Part shown: positions 1 through 8,895 of the stretch, one piece after another
How the letters are laid out: every line of letters starts with the position of its first letter
How positions within the stretch are numbered: the first letter of the stretch is position 1
Assembly: GCF_016595525.1 (NCBI RefSeq)
Contig: NZ_JAENII010000001.1
Location: 62,001-126,000 of the forward strand
DNA length: 64,000 nt
Origin: Haloferula rosea
GTDB lineage: Bacteria > Verrucomicrobiota > Verrucomicrobiia > Verrucomicrobiales > Akkermansiaceae
Reading direction: 5' to 3'
Notes under the pieces: generated by a model
Databases searched by the model: none
Seen by the model: the letters and a program-made list of their open reading frames with translations, nothing else
Told to the model about the DNA's origin: nothing
Made by a program: the position numbers and the translations under genes

Positions 1-1
1 G

Positions 2-379
2 GAGGTGAAACTGCTTCTTGATCGCGCCCGCAGCCTGGAGCTTGAGGAGGTCGATCGATGGGGTGTCACGGTGAAGACCAGCTTTCTCGAGCACTACTGG
101 GAGAAACGCCTGCGGCTCTCCCGGGCGGTCTGGGATGAAGCGATGGTGTGTGCGACGATTCGGTTCATCGTGGGAGAGCTGGGGTTGCGCAGGGTGTTCT
201 TCCACACTCCGGAAAGTGGCAGGACCTACAAGGACTACGGGTATTCAGAGCCTCCAAGGTCGGTCTATACCGATCTGCCGAAGAAGTTCTGCTTCAAGCG
301 GGTGGCCGAGATGCCTGAGTTCCTGCGCCGTCGCTTCAAGAAGCGTCCGCAGGTCGACTTCCAGCTGCTTGAGTTCTAA
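2..379 (+). CDS. Unrecognised protein, 3' end of a gene entering from the left edge
   Basis: The frame is open back to the left edge, so this is probably the C-terminal 125 or so residues of a longer protein. The GTG at 5 directly abuts a ggagg with no spacing, so it is a poor start. The visible part is basic, contains WEKRLRLSRAVWDEAM and GLRRVFFHTPESG, and ends FQLLEF. I do not recognise a family and assign no function. A short hairpin and then menD follow on the same strand. Confidence 0.55.
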   Translation, partial: EVKLLLDRARSLELEEVDRWGVTVKTSFLEHYWEKRLRLSRAVWDEAMVCATIRFIVGELGLRRVFFHTPESGRTYKDYGYSEPPRSVYTDLPKKFCFKRVAEMPEFLRRRFKKRPQVDFQLLEF

Positions 380-393
380 CAGTGCGTCGCTAT

Positions 394-411
394 CGGGCAT
401 GATGATGCCCG
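394..411 (+). terminator. Short perfect hairpin after the first gene
   Basis: CGGGCAT and ATGCCCG form a 7-bp perfect stem around a GATG loop, 15 bases after the stop codon at 379. There is no U-tract, so a Rho-independent terminator is only a weak possibility; it could equally be a 3'-end stabilising stem. Confidence 0.3.
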
Positions 412-499
412 GCAGCGTCCGTTTCGTGGCTGGGATTGATCCGGTGGGGCGGGTGTCGTCCCCCTTGCGGTTGTCGAGGTGGTGGGCTAGAACCGCGCT

Positions 500-2062
500 G
501 TGACGGCATGGCAAGCAGCGGAGGACACCATCAGGCAGTGTTTGGAGCAGGGGATCCGCGAGTTCGTGGTGTGTGCGGGTGCGCGCAATGCGGTGCTCGT
601 GGAGGTCCTTGTACAAGCGGAGAGCGCCGGGCATGTCACCTTGCGGCGTCATTTCGAGGAGCGCTCGGCGGGGTTTTTCGCGCTGGGTCGGACGATGGCC
701 AGCGGTGAGCCGTGTGCGGTGGTGACCACGAGTGGAACGGCGGTGGCGGAATTGCTGCCGGCGATGGTCGAGGCCCGCTATCAAGGGCGGCCATTGGTTG
801 CCTTGACGGCGGATCGCCCTGCCTCCTTCCGGGGTAGCGGGGCACCGCAGTCGATGAATCAGGTGGGGATTTTCGGCGAGCATGCGGGCAGCGGGGATCT
901 TTCCGGCTGGGACCGACGTTCGCCTTGGCATGTGAATGTGGAACTCGAGGAGGCCTTCGAGCCGGGTGTGCTGGAGCTCGGGGGTGCGATCGTATCGCGA
1001 AGTGAGGCGGACTGGCCGCGGCTGGCGGTGGCTGGCCTGGCGCGCTGGATGAAGGATGATCTGTATCGTGGCCTCGTGGTGATGATCGGTGGCCTTGAGC
1101 CCGAGGACCGGGAGGACGTATTTCATTTTCTGCATGAACTCGGTGCGCCGGTGGTGGCCGAGGCGACGAGCGGTTTGCGTGAGGCGCTTGCGGGCCTCGT
1201 GCTTCCGGATCCGGATCGGATGCTCAAGGCGATGCCTCCGGGAAAGGTGTTGCGTCTCGGATCCGTGCCGAGCGGCCGGTTCTGGCGGGATCTCGAGGAC
1301 TTGCCGGATGTGGAGGTCTGGAATGTCAGCCGGAGTGGCTTTCCCGGGCTGGCACGTGAGTCCTTCACCATCACCGGTGAGGTGGGTCGCGTCGTGCGGG
1401 CGCTCGGCGAAGCGGAGGAGGCGGGCGATGCGCTCGACTACCTTCCTCGTAGTTCACGCCGGTTTGCGGAGATCGACGAGTTGTTGGAGGCCTATCCGGA
1501 CAGCGAGCCGGGCCTGCTGAGGACGCTGTCGCACTATGCGGCGCTGGGGTCCGGTGTGTTTCTCGGGAACAGCCTGCCAATCCGCGAATGGAACCTGTTT
1601 GCCCAGCGCGATCGCCCGGTGCCGGAAGTGAAGGCCAATCGGGGCATGAACGGGATCGATGGTCAGGTTTCAACTTGGTTCGGCGTGAGTGCCGCGCGCG
1701 AAGACGCGTGGTGTATCGTGGGTGACCTGACGGCGCTCTACGACCTGTCCGCGCCGGCCATGCTGGGTCAGGTGGTGACCAAGGGTCGGGTCCTCGTGGT
1801 GATCAACAATGGGGGAGGTGCGATTTTCGGACGGGTCCCTCGACTTCAGGCGATGGGGCCGCGGGGAAAGGAATTGATGATGAACCCTCACGCGGTGTCC
1901 CTGGAAGGCTGGGCGGCGATGTGGGGGATGCGTCACGTGCGGATCGCGACCGTCGAGGACTTCGATCTGCTCGAGACCGATGACGGCATGCTGCTGGTCG
2001 AGGTCGTACCTTCGGCGTCAGAAACCGAGCATTTCTGGCGCAAGTGGGACGAGATGTCCTGA
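500..2062 (+). CDS. menD: 2-succinyl-5-enolpyruvyl-6-hydroxy-3-cyclohexene-1-carboxylate synthase (MenD)
   Basis: MenD is a thiamine-diphosphate enzyme that joins isochorismate and 2-oxoglutarate in the classical menaquinone pathway, in the cytoplasm. The 520-residue length is near the family norm. Family marks seen: HFEERSAGFFALG near residues 51-63 (cofactor-activating Glu), TSGTAVAELLPA, the LTADRPASFRGSGAPQ segment, NRGMNGIDGQVST near the start of the C-terminal domain, and the GDLTALYDLS...NNGGGAIF pair that binds Mg-ThDP. The usual SPGSRS near the N-terminus is CAGARN here, a divergence but not a loss of the ThDP site. GTG start; no other men gene lies in the window. Confidence 0.93.
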   Translation: MTAWQAAEDTIRQCLEQGIREFVVCAGARNAVLVEVLVQAESAGHVTLRRHFEERSAGFFALGRTMASGEPCAVVTTSGTAVAELLPAMVEARYQGRPLVALTADRPASFRGSGAPQSMNQVGIFGEHAGSGDLSGWDRRSPWHVNVELEEAFEPGVLELGGAIVSRSEADWPRLAVAGLARWMKDDLYRGLVVMIGGLEPEDREDVFHFLHELGAPVVAEATSGLREALAGLVLPDPDRMLKAMPPGKVLRLGSVPSGRFWRDLEDLPDVEVWNVSRSGFPGLARESFTITGEVGRVVRALGEAEEAGDALDYLPRSSRRFAEIDELLEAYPDSEPGLLRTLSHYAALGSGVFLGNSLPIREWNLFAQRDRPVPEVKANRGMNGIDGQVSTWFGVSAAREDAWCIVGDLTALYDLSAPAMLGQVVTKGRVLVVINNGGGAIFGRVPRLQAMGPRGKELMMNPHAVSLEGWAAMWGMRHVRIATVEDFDLLETDDGMLLVEVVPSASETEHFWRKWDEMS

Positions 2063-2161
2063 GTTGGCTCCAGCTGAGGGTGGTGGCTTCGCGGGACGGG
2101 TTGCGTTGACGGCTCGGCTGTTTGCTTGAGTTCGGTTCGTTCGAATGCGATCAATGGGACC

Positions 2162-2335
2162 ATGAGAGCGATTCTTCTTCTGCCGGTTCTGATCTTTTGT
2201 TCATGCGCGACTTCCGGCCCGAGCCCCGATGGCAAGGTCCGCTACGTGTGCCATTGCGGACCGGACTGCGACTGCAAAACGGTGTCCGACGAGCCGGGCA
2301 AATGTGAGTGCGGTGAGTACCTCGTGCCCGAGTGA
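2162..2335 (+). CDS. Small Cys-rich secreted lipoprotein
   Basis: A 57-residue protein starting MRAILLLPVLIFCSCATSG, a lipoprotein-type signal with Cys near residues 13-15. The mature part packs six Cys and one His into YVCHCGPDCDCKT and KCECGEYL, a compact arrangement that suggests a metal site. An upstream in-frame ATG at 2126 exists, but 2162 puts the hydrophobic segment at the N-terminus. It is a stand-alone gene, convergent with the photolyase-like gene ending at 2350. The function is unknown; metal binding is inference from composition. Confidence 0.65.
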   Translation: MRAILLLPVLIFCSCATSGPSPDGKVRYVCHCGPDCDCKTVSDEPGKCECGEYLVPE

Positions 2336-2349
2336 CGGACGCGATTCGG

Positions 2350-3582
2350 TCAGTCACGGGAAGCCTGGAATTTCTTCCAGAAATTGAAGAACCCACCCGT
2401 GGCGAGTGGTCGGAGGTCCAGGTCCTCCGGTCGGTCGACCAATCGGAGTGACACGTCGAGCTCGCGGAGTTTCGTCCGAAGGTCCGGGAGTTGATCATGA
2501 AGAGGGCCGACCTCGGGGCGGAGGGCGACGATCTGGCCTCCGCGATGGTCGTTTGCCCATTGGGTGAGCGATTCTGCGAGCGGTCTGCGGGTGTCGACTT
2601 CGGCTGAGGTTTCGAAATGTTCCTCCGAGCGCCGGGCACCATCCTGGATGGCTCGTTCGAGCCACTCGATCTTTCCCGGCGCGAACCGGTGTTCCTTCCA
2701 CCCCGCCCGATTTCCTGCCGCGATGATGTGATGGGGTTTGAGCGAGGAGAGCGGACCTTGTTCGGTGAGCAGGTCTTCTTCATGGAGCCACAGGGCGATC
2801 GGTCCGTCGGATGGCGCGTCGGAGTCTTCGAGCGATGGACGGGTCACAGCAGGCTTGGTGACGGCCTCGGGCTGCTGTGGAGTCGGTTTTTCAAGCAGCT
2901 CCAGTCCCTCGGCATGCTTCTCGAGCACTTCGGGTGTGAGGTATTTCTCGAGGTTACTTCTCCTCGGGAGATAGGTCTTGCCGGGAGTTTGCAGCCCGGC
3001 GACCCATCGCCACGACAGCGTGTTCGATGCCGGGTCGCCATCCAACAGGTGGCGGAAGAAGAAGTCGGCACCGAGCTGCCACGGCAGACGCTCGATGTGG
3101 ATCCACCATCCGGCGAACCACATCCTCGCATGATTGTGGAGGTAGCCGGTTTTGATCAACTCGTTGGCGAAATGATTCATGATGGCGATCCGGCTTCGCC
3201 CCTCCTCGCAGGCGTTGGCGCGCTCGAGGGTTTCGTGATCGGTGCGCCAGTGTTCCAGCTCCTCGAGGTAGGAAGTCCAGACTTGAGGGCGGAGCGACAG
3301 CCATGCCTTCCAGTACCGTCGCCAGTAGATCTCTTGGGTGAATTTCTCCACGGTGGAGGCAGCGTATCGTGTTCGCGGCGCCTCGGCGCACTCCGATTCA
3401 AGGAGCAGCCGGTGGCGGATGGCGGGGGAAAGCCGCGAGACGTTGGTGTGCCCGGGCACGACGTGATTGCGGTCGCGGCCGTATTTGGAAGCCCGTGGTA
3501 TGAAGGCCTCGAGCTGTTTCAGGGAGCTGCGCCGGGTGTCGGCGAAGGTGAGATCGGGAGGTGGGATGAGCTCGGCGGTCAT
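2350..3582 (-). CDS. Photolyase/cryptochrome-like FAD protein with the antenna-like domain at the C-terminus
   Basis: The N-terminal half (about residues 45-240) is a photolyase FAD-binding domain: SRLSP, YWRRYWKAWL, HNHARMWFAGWWIH, LPWQLGADFFFRHLLDGDPASNTLSWRWVAG and a late RSNLEKYL are hallmark strings. The usual N-terminal alpha/beta antenna domain is missing. Instead residues about 255-410 follow the FAD domain and resemble that antenna, including PIALWLHEEDLL and a terminal GGFFNFWKKF that looks like the end of a canonical antenna domain. The start is an ATG one base after the upstream gene's stop, giving 410 residues and translational coupling. Light-driven DNA repair or blue-light sensing is likely; which one cannot be read from sequence. 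Confidence 0.82.
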   Translation of the reverse strand: MTAELIPPPDLTFADTRRSSLKQLEAFIPRASKYGRDRNHVVPGHTNVSRLSPAIRHRLLLESECAEAPRTRYAASTVEKFTQEIYWRRYWKAWLSLRPQVWTSYLEELEHWRTDHETLERANACEEGRSRIAIMNHFANELIKTGYLHNHARMWFAGWWIHIERLPWQLGADFFFRHLLDGDPASNTLSWRWVAGLQTPGKTYLPRRSNLEKYLTPEVLEKHAEGLELLEKPTPQQPEAVTKPAVTRPSLEDSDAPSDGPIALWLHEEDLLTEQGPLSSLKPHHIIAAGNRAGWKEHRFAPGKIEWLERAIQDGARRSEEHFETSAEVDTRRPLAESLTQWANDHRGGQIVALRPEVGPLHDQLPDLRTKLRELDVSLRLVDRPEDLDLRPLATGGFFNFWKKFQASRD

Positions 3583-3583
3583 G

Positions 3584-4549
3584 TCAGCACGAGGGCGAAG
3601 GTTGAAGGGCTTGGAGACCGGTGGTCCATCGTTCACTGACGCCGTGGACGGCACCCAGGAGAGCGCCGACGACCGCTCCGCGGTGGCAGTTGTCACCGCC
3701 GACCATCGCATTGGCGATGATGCCGGCGTCGAAATCATCATGGTATTTCCACGCGAGATAGATGGCGGCGGGAAATGCCTGATCGATGTAGCAAGCGGGG
3801 CTGAAAATCGGTCCGATCACTTCTTCATCCGGACGGTTTTCCCATCGTTCGGCCTTTCGGCTTGAGAACCAGTCACCGGCATCCCGCGCGATGGCCTCGC
3901 GGAGGGCTTGGCCGGTCTGGATTCCGCGGAGCAGGCGACCGAGGCAATCTGCCGCTCGACGCACGTTGCTGTGCCTGTGGGTGAGGGCCAGGTGTTCGTA
4001 GATGGTTTCACGAGGGTCGACGTCTTCGGGCAGGGCGGCGAGCAGGGCGGGGATCTGGGCGAGTCCGCCGATGTGCTTGTCGGAGATCCCGCAGCGAGTG
4101 ATCGATTTCCCTTGGGCGTAGCGGGTGAAGAATCCGCGATGGTATTCCTCCAGATAGGTATCGCGGTGCCAGCCGGGGGTGAGCATGCATTCGATGTAGC
4201 GGCCTGCCCAGCGTTCGGCGTCGTAGCCACCATGATCCTGGACCTGCTGGTGAAGCTCCCGGGCGAGTCGGAAGTTGATGGTATTCTCACCGGCCTCGAG
4301 GAGCTGGTGGTAGTGGATGCCGCGCTGGCCCCAGAAGCGTGCTTGTTCGCGGAGGATGTCCCCCTTCTCGTTCAGTGGTGTGTATTCCGAGCGCCAGAGG
4401 ATGCTGCCGGGATGCGGGTTCTTCGGAGCTTGGTAGTGGTCCAGCGTTCCGTAGTCGCGGCGCAGCGCCTCGCGGTCGTAGTACCAGTGCCCCGGCATGG
4501 CGAGGGCGTCGGCGACGAGCGAGCCGAGGTAGGCTTGTTGAAGGATCAT
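3584..4549 (-). CDS. ADP-ribosylglycohydrolase-like protein
   Basis: A 321-residue protein with the ADP-ribosylglycohydrolase (DraG/ARH) layout: an N-terminal GSLVADALAMPGHW segment matching the first metal-binding loop, a helical middle, and a C-terminal GGDNCHRGAVVGALLGA matching the GGDTD..AAI.GAI.GA signature. The second Asp of the usual D-x-D is replaced (D-N-C), so metal binding may differ and activity on ADP-ribose is not assured. It is the first gene of a two-gene leftward operon with the photolyase-like gene, one base apart, which hints at a shared role in photodamage or in hydrolysing a related nucleoside bond (inference). No signal peptide is seen. Confidence 0.8.
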   Translation of the reverse strand: MILQQAYLGSLVADALAMPGHWYYDREALRRDYGTLDHYQAPKNPHPGSILWRSEYTPLNEKGDILREQARFWGQRGIHYHQLLEAGENTINFRLARELHQQVQDHGGYDAERWAGRYIECMLTPGWHRDTYLEEYHRGFFTRYAQGKSITRCGISDKHIGGLAQIPALLAALPEDVDPRETIYEHLALTHRHSNVRRAADCLGRLLRGIQTGQALREAIARDAGDWFSSRKAERWENRPDEEVIGPIFSPACYIDQAFPAAIYLAWKYHDDFDAGIIANAMVGGDNCHRGAVVGALLGAVHGVSERWTTGLQALQPSPSC

Positions 4550-4646
4550 CTCGGGTCAGGGTAGTTCGAAAGGCGTGGTGCGCCACCAGAGCTTTGATTC
4601 ACGGATCGGGGCTTGCGAATGCGGAGAGATGGCCAAGTGTCGACCC

Positions 4647-5705
4647 ATGAAGGAGATTGCGATCATCGGAGGTGGGCTCGCCGGGTTGAGTGCGGCGTGG
4701 TCCTTGACCAGGCAGGGTCGTGATCCGGTGGTATTCGAGAAAAGCCGCGGGCTGTCCGGTCGTGCGGCGTCTCGCAGCCGCGGGGACGTGCGTTTCGATC
4801 ACGGGGCGAATTTCTTCAAACTGGATGATCCGGTGGTGGACGAATTGGTTCGAACCAAGCTGTCGACGAAAGATCTGGTAGAGATCCCGGGGGACGTCTG
4901 GACATTCGACGGATCGGGTTCGATCTCGGAAGGGGATCAGGAGCAGAACGCCGAGCCGAAGTGGACGTATCGGCAGGGCATCAGCCAGCTCGGCAAATTG
5001 TTGGTCGCGGCCTCGGGGGTGGAGGTGAAACGCCAGACCCGGGTGGCACGAATGGAGCTGGCGGATGGCAAGTGGACCTTATGGGACACCGATGGCGGTG
5101 AGCTGGGCAATTTCAAGCAGGTCCTGCTGGCCGCACCGGGTCCGCAGTGCCGCGAGATCATCGAAGCCAGCGCGATGGATGCGTCCGTGAAAGCCGGGTT
5201 GCTCGAAGGTCTGGGTCACTCGCAGTTTCATCGGCAGTATTCCTTCATCCTCGGGTATGAACGGGCGCTTGATCGTAGCCGACCGTTTCATGCCCTGGTC
5301 AGCAGTCAGAGGGATCACCCGGTGGCGTGGTTGAGCTTCGAGGAGGACAAACCGGGACACCTGCCGGAAGGACAAGGGGCGCTCGTGGTGCAGATGTCGT
5401 CCGACTGGACGGACTTGCGGTTGGAGGTGGATCGGGAGGCCCTGTTGGAGGAGGTCCTTCACGAGGTCGGTCTACTGTTGGGAGATGAGTTCCGCAGGCC
5501 CGACTGGTGGGACAGCCAGCGATGGATGCTGGCGCTTCCAGCGGCACCTGCTGATGCGGTGGCGCTTCGTGTGGGGCAGGGCTCCAACCTGTTCTTTGCC
5601 GGGGACTCGCTGGTCGGGCGTGGCCGGGTTCCATTGGCGATGGCCAGTGGCTTGGAAGCGGCGGAGTGCATGCTCCGCCAGCAGAATCCGATGTCGGCAG
5701 GATGA
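4647..5705 (+). CDS. Renalase-like NAD(P)/FAD-dependent amine oxidase family protein
   Basis: The N-terminus IAIIGGGLAGLSAAWSL is a Rossmann dinucleotide-binding GxGxxG motif, followed by VFEKSRGLSGRAAS and FDHGANFF, typical of the renalase/amine-oxidase group. A C-terminal FAD contact is visible in LFFAGDSLVGRGRVPLAMASGLEAA. Length 352 residues. The start at 4647 is chosen because it places the Rossmann motif at the N-terminus; in-frame ATGs at 4629 and 4575 add a non-conserved tail. The stop overlaps the next gene's ATG (ATGA), so both are co-translated. In other bacteria such genes often neighbour photolyases; the substrate is unknown. Confidence 0.85.
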   Translation: MKEIAIIGGGLAGLSAAWSLTRQGRDPVVFEKSRGLSGRAASRSRGDVRFDHGANFFKLDDPVVDELVRTKLSTKDLVEIPGDVWTFDGSGSISEGDQEQNAEPKWTYRQGISQLGKLLVAASGVEVKRQTRVARMELADGKWTLWDTDGGELGNFKQVLLAAPGPQCREIIEASAMDASVKAGLLEGLGHSQFHRQYSFILGYERALDRSRPFHALVSSQRDHPVAWLSFEEDKPGHLPEGQGALVVQMSSDWTDLRLEVDREALLEEVLHEVGLLLGDEFRRPDWWDSQRWMLALPAAPADAVALRVGQGSNLFFAGDSLVGRGRVPLAMASGLEAAECMLRQQNPMSAG

Positions 5706-7273
5706 AGGAGGTGAGACATCTGGTGGTGGTCCTTGGTGACCAGCTTGATCCCGATTCGGCGGCCTTCGATGGCTTCGATGCGCACAAGGACGTCATCTGG
5801 ATGGCGGAAGTGGCGGATGAATCGACGCATGTGTGGACGCACAAGCAGCGCATCGTCCTCTTCCTTTCCGCCATGCGGCATTTTGCTGCCGAGCTGAAGG
5901 ATCGGGGTTGGCGGGTCGACTACCGCGCTCTGGACCAGAAGGCGCGGAGTGAATCACTGGGTGATGAGCTGCGGAAGGCGATCGAGGAGGGTCAACCAAG
6001 CAAGGTGATCCTGGTCGAGCCGGGTGAGTGGCGGGTGAGGGATGGCTTGGAGAAAGTGTGCGATCGATCAGGTGTCGAAATCGAGATTCGCGGGGACCGG
6101 CACTTTCTGTCGTCGGTCGACGATTTCAGGAATCATGCCGAAGGTCGGAAAGAACTACGGATGGAGTATTTCTACCGCGAGCTTCGCAAGAAGACCGGGG
6201 TGCTGATGGATGATGGCAAGCCAGCCGGTGGAGCATGGAACTTCGACAAGGAGAACCGGAAGTCATTCGGGAAGGAGGGACCGCAGGAGGTGCCGTCCTA
6301 CCGGGCATCCCCACCGGATGAGATCACCACGGCGGTGATCGAGCTGGTGGAAGATCGCTTCGGGGATCACCCGGGGAGTCTCGATCGGTTCCTGTGGTCG
6401 GTGACCCGGGCCCAGGCGAAGCGTTCGCTGAAGCGGTTCATCGATGAAATCCTTCCGCGTTTCGGGGACCATCAGGATGCACTATGGACCGACGAACCCT
6501 TCCTGTTTCACTCACTGATCTCGTCTTCACTCAACCTGAAGTTGCTGAATCCCCGCGAGGTGATCGAGGCGGCGGAGGGGGCCTATCGGGATGGGAAGGC
6601 TCCCATTGCTGCGGTGGAAGGGTTCATCCGCCAGATCCTCGGATGGAGGGAATACGTCCGCGGAGTCTATTGGCTTCACATGCCCGACTACGTCGATCGC
6701 AATGGTCTGAAAGCGGATCAGGACCTGCCAGAGTTCTTCTGGACGGGGGAGACGCCGCTTCCCTGCCTGCGTCAGACAATCGGGCAGACGCTTGAGTTCG
6801 GCTATGCGCATCACATCCAGCGGCTGATGGTGACCGGGCTGTACAGCCTGCTGCTCGGGGTGCGGCCGAAAGAAGTCCACGAGTGGTATCTGGCGGTGTA
6901 TGTCGATGCGGTGGAGTGGGTCGAGCTGCCGAACACGCTTGGGATGTCGCAGTATGCGGACGGCGGTGTCATGGCGTCCAAACCCTACTGTGCGAGCGGC
7001 AAGTACATCGACCGGATGAGCAACTACTGCAAGGGCTGCCCATGCAAACCGGGGGATGCGACCGGCGATCGCGCTTGTCCTTTCACCACGCTCTACTGGG
7101 ATTTTCTCCTGCGGAACGAGGAAGAGCTCTCGGGCAATCATCGGATGGGCATGCAGTTGCGGAATCTCAAGCGCCTCGACGAAGAGCGCCGGGAGGCCAT
7201 TCGCGGGCGTGCGGAGCAGATCCGTGAGGACCCTTCGTGCAAGACGCTGGTTGAGCAAGCGGGCCTGCTCTGA
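5702..7273 (+). CDS. Iron-sulfur bacterial cryptochrome/(6-4) photolyase family protein
   Basis: This 523-residue protein matches the FeS-BCP (PhrB) branch of photolyases, which repair (6-4) photoproducts using FAD and a 4Fe-4S cluster. The start VRHLVVVLGDQLD is the typical antenna-domain opening. Four cluster-type cysteines are visible at about C355, C443, C446 and C459, each offset by five from the PhrB cysteines as I recall them (350, 438, 441, 454). The FAD-domain segments LGWREYVRGVYW, FGYAHHIQRLMVTGLYSLL and NTLGMSQYADGG are characteristic. It starts within the stop of the renalase-like gene. With the gene at 2350 it gives the locus two different photolyase-family proteins. Confidence 0.93.
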   Translation: MKEVRHLVVVLGDQLDPDSAAFDGFDAHKDVIWMAEVADESTHVWTHKQRIVLFLSAMRHFAAELKDRGWRVDYRALDQKARSESLGDELRKAIEEGQPSKVILVEPGEWRVRDGLEKVCDRSGVEIEIRGDRHFLSSVDDFRNHAEGRKELRMEYFYRELRKKTGVLMDDGKPAGGAWNFDKENRKSFGKEGPQEVPSYRASPPDEITTAVIELVEDRFGDHPGSLDRFLWSVTRAQAKRSLKRFIDEILPRFGDHQDALWTDEPFLFHSLISSSLNLKLLNPREVIEAAEGAYRDGKAPIAAVEGFIRQILGWREYVRGVYWLHMPDYVDRNGLKADQDLPEFFWTGETPLPCLRQTIGQTLEFGYAHHIQRLMVTGLYSLLLGVRPKEVHEWYLAVYVDAVEWVELPNTLGMSQYADGGVMASKPYCASGKYIDRMSNYCKGCPCKPGDATGDRACPFTTLYWDFLLRNEEELSGNHRMGMQLRNLKRLDEERREAIRGRAEQIREDPSCKTLVEQAGLL

Positions 7274-7350
7274 GCGCTGGCTGCCGGGGCAGGTGAGCCT
7301 AGGGGCTTTTTCCAGTTGCTTCCCTCCGTGGCGGCTCTCAAGTAAGTGGC

Positions 7351-8895
7351 GTGCCGGTGGATCTGAAAGCCAAGCTGCGGGAGGTCCCGCACAAGCCCGG
7401 GGTGTATCTGATGAAGGATCGCCTGGGCTCGATCATCTATGTGGGAAAGGCGCGCGATCTTCGGAAGCGGATGTCATCGTACTTCATGGCATCGAAGAAA
7501 ACCCGCGCGGATCTGAAGACCCGGGCGCTCATCGATACGATCGCGGACTTCGAGTTTCACGAAGTGCGAAATGAGACCGAGGCCCTGCTGCTGGAGGGGA
7601 AGCTGATCAAGGACTACCGACCGCGCTACAACATCCAGTTTCGCGACGACAAACGCTTCCTGCTCGTCAAAGTGAAGCTGAGCGACCCGTGGCCGCGGTT
7701 CCAGATGACGCGGATGAAGAAGGACGATGGTTCGCGCTACTTCGGTCCATTCGCGCATTCCGGTGCGCTCAAGACGACCTTGGAGTGGCTGAACCGGCGA
7801 TTGGGTCTGCGCACCTGCCGTCCGCGGGTTCCCGGCGAGACGGAATACAAGCACTGCCACGCCGATGTGATCCGCAACTGTTCGGCTCCCTGTGTCGACC
7901 GGATCAGCAAAGAGGAGTACTTGGAGAAGGTCGAAGAGGCATGCCGGATTCTGGAAGGGAAAGGGCGTCGGGAAATCTTCGATGAGCTGGAGACCGAAAT
8001 GCAGAAGGCGGCCGGGAAGCTGAATTTCGAGAGGGCGGCCCTGCTCCGGGATGTGGTGGAGAATCTGCGGAAAACCTTGAGCCCGACCCGTCAGTTCACG
8101 CGTGGGAGGGGGGTGCCGACGACGGTCAAGCCGCTCGAGGACCTGGCGGATCTGGGGGAAGCTCTGGGTCTTGAGGGGCCACCCAAGGTGATGGAATGCT
8201 TCGACATCTCGAATGTCTCATCGAATCACATCGTCGCTTCGATGGTCCGCTTCACGGAAGGCCGACCGGACAATCAGAACTACCGGCGCTACCGGATCCG
8301 GACGGTGGAGGGACAGGATGACTTTGCCTCGATGGCCGAGGTGGTGCGACGTCGTTACTCACGCATTCTGTTGGAGAACGCCGGGGCGGTGCCGGAGGCG
8401 GATGAAAGCCAGGAGGACGTCATCGAGATCCAGCGCCGGCTTGCCAAGGAAGGTCGGGCGAGGATCGTGTTGCCTGATCTGGTGATCGTGGATGGCGGCA
8501 AGGGGCAGCTGTCTTCCGCCTTCAAGGAACTGAAGCGCATCGGCCTGCACGACCTGCCGGTGATCGGTCTGGCCAAACAGCACGAAGAGATCTTCAGACC
8601 CGGTCGGAGCGAGCCGCTGCTGATTCCTCATGACCGGGGTGCGCTCAAGTTGCTCCAACGCATCCGCGACGAAGCCCACCGATTCGCGAATGGCTACAAT
8701 GAGCTGCTCTATCGAAGGCGGATGAAGGAGAGCCTATTGGATGACTGCCCTGCCATTTCACCGAAGAAGAAACAGCTTCTGTTGTCGAAGTTCGGCAGCG
8801 TGGCACGGATCAGGAAAGCGACGGCAGAAGAACTCTCGGCCATCCCGGGCATCTCGGAGAAGGGGGCGGAGGCCATCCTCGAATGGTTGGGGTGA
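7351..8895 (+). CDS. uvrC: Excinuclease ABC subunit UvrC
   Basis: UvrC makes both incisions of nucleotide-excision repair with UvrA and UvrB. Domains in order: GIY-YIG nuclease (residues about 12-95, GVYLMKD...IIYVGKARDLRKR), a Cys-bearing middle segment, UVR motif that binds UvrB (about 205-240, LNFERAALLRD), the RNase H-like nuclease (ECFDISN near 280 through VDGGKGQL), and C-terminal helix-hairpin-helix (ISEKGAEAILEWL). The 514-residue length is on the short side of the usual 550-620. GTG start. It lies 77 bases after the FeS photolyase gene on the same strand, completing a repair-themed cluster. Confidence 0.95.
   Translation: MPVDLKAKLREVPHKPGVYLMKDRLGSIIYVGKARDLRKRMSSYFMASKKTRADLKTRALIDTIADFEFHEVRNETEALLLEGKLIKDYRPRYNIQFRDDKRFLLVKVKLSDPWPRFQMTRMKKDDGSRYFGPFAHSGALKTTLEWLNRRLGLRTCRPRVPGETEYKHCHADVIRNCSAPCVDRISKEEYLEKVEEACRILEGKGRREIFDELETEMQKAAGKLNFERAALLRDVVENLRKTLSPTRQFTRGRGVPTTVKPLEDLADLGEALGLEGPPKVMECFDISNVSSNHIVASMVRFTEGRPDNQNYRRYRIRTVEGQDDFASMAEVVRRRYSRILLENAGAVPEADESQEDVIEIQRRLAKEGRARIVLPDLVIVDGGKGQLSSAFKELKRIGLHDLPVIGLAKQHEEIFRPGRSEPLLIPHDRGALKLLQRIRDEAHRFANGYNELLYRRRMKESLLDDCPAISPKKKQLLLSKFGSVARIRKATAEELSAIPGISEKGAEAILEWLG

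Noticed and set aside
245-1135. Long minus-strand frame opposite menD
   Set aside because: It is the complement of a strongly conserved menD and has low-complexity His/Arg/Pro composition typical of antisense frames in GC-rich genes.
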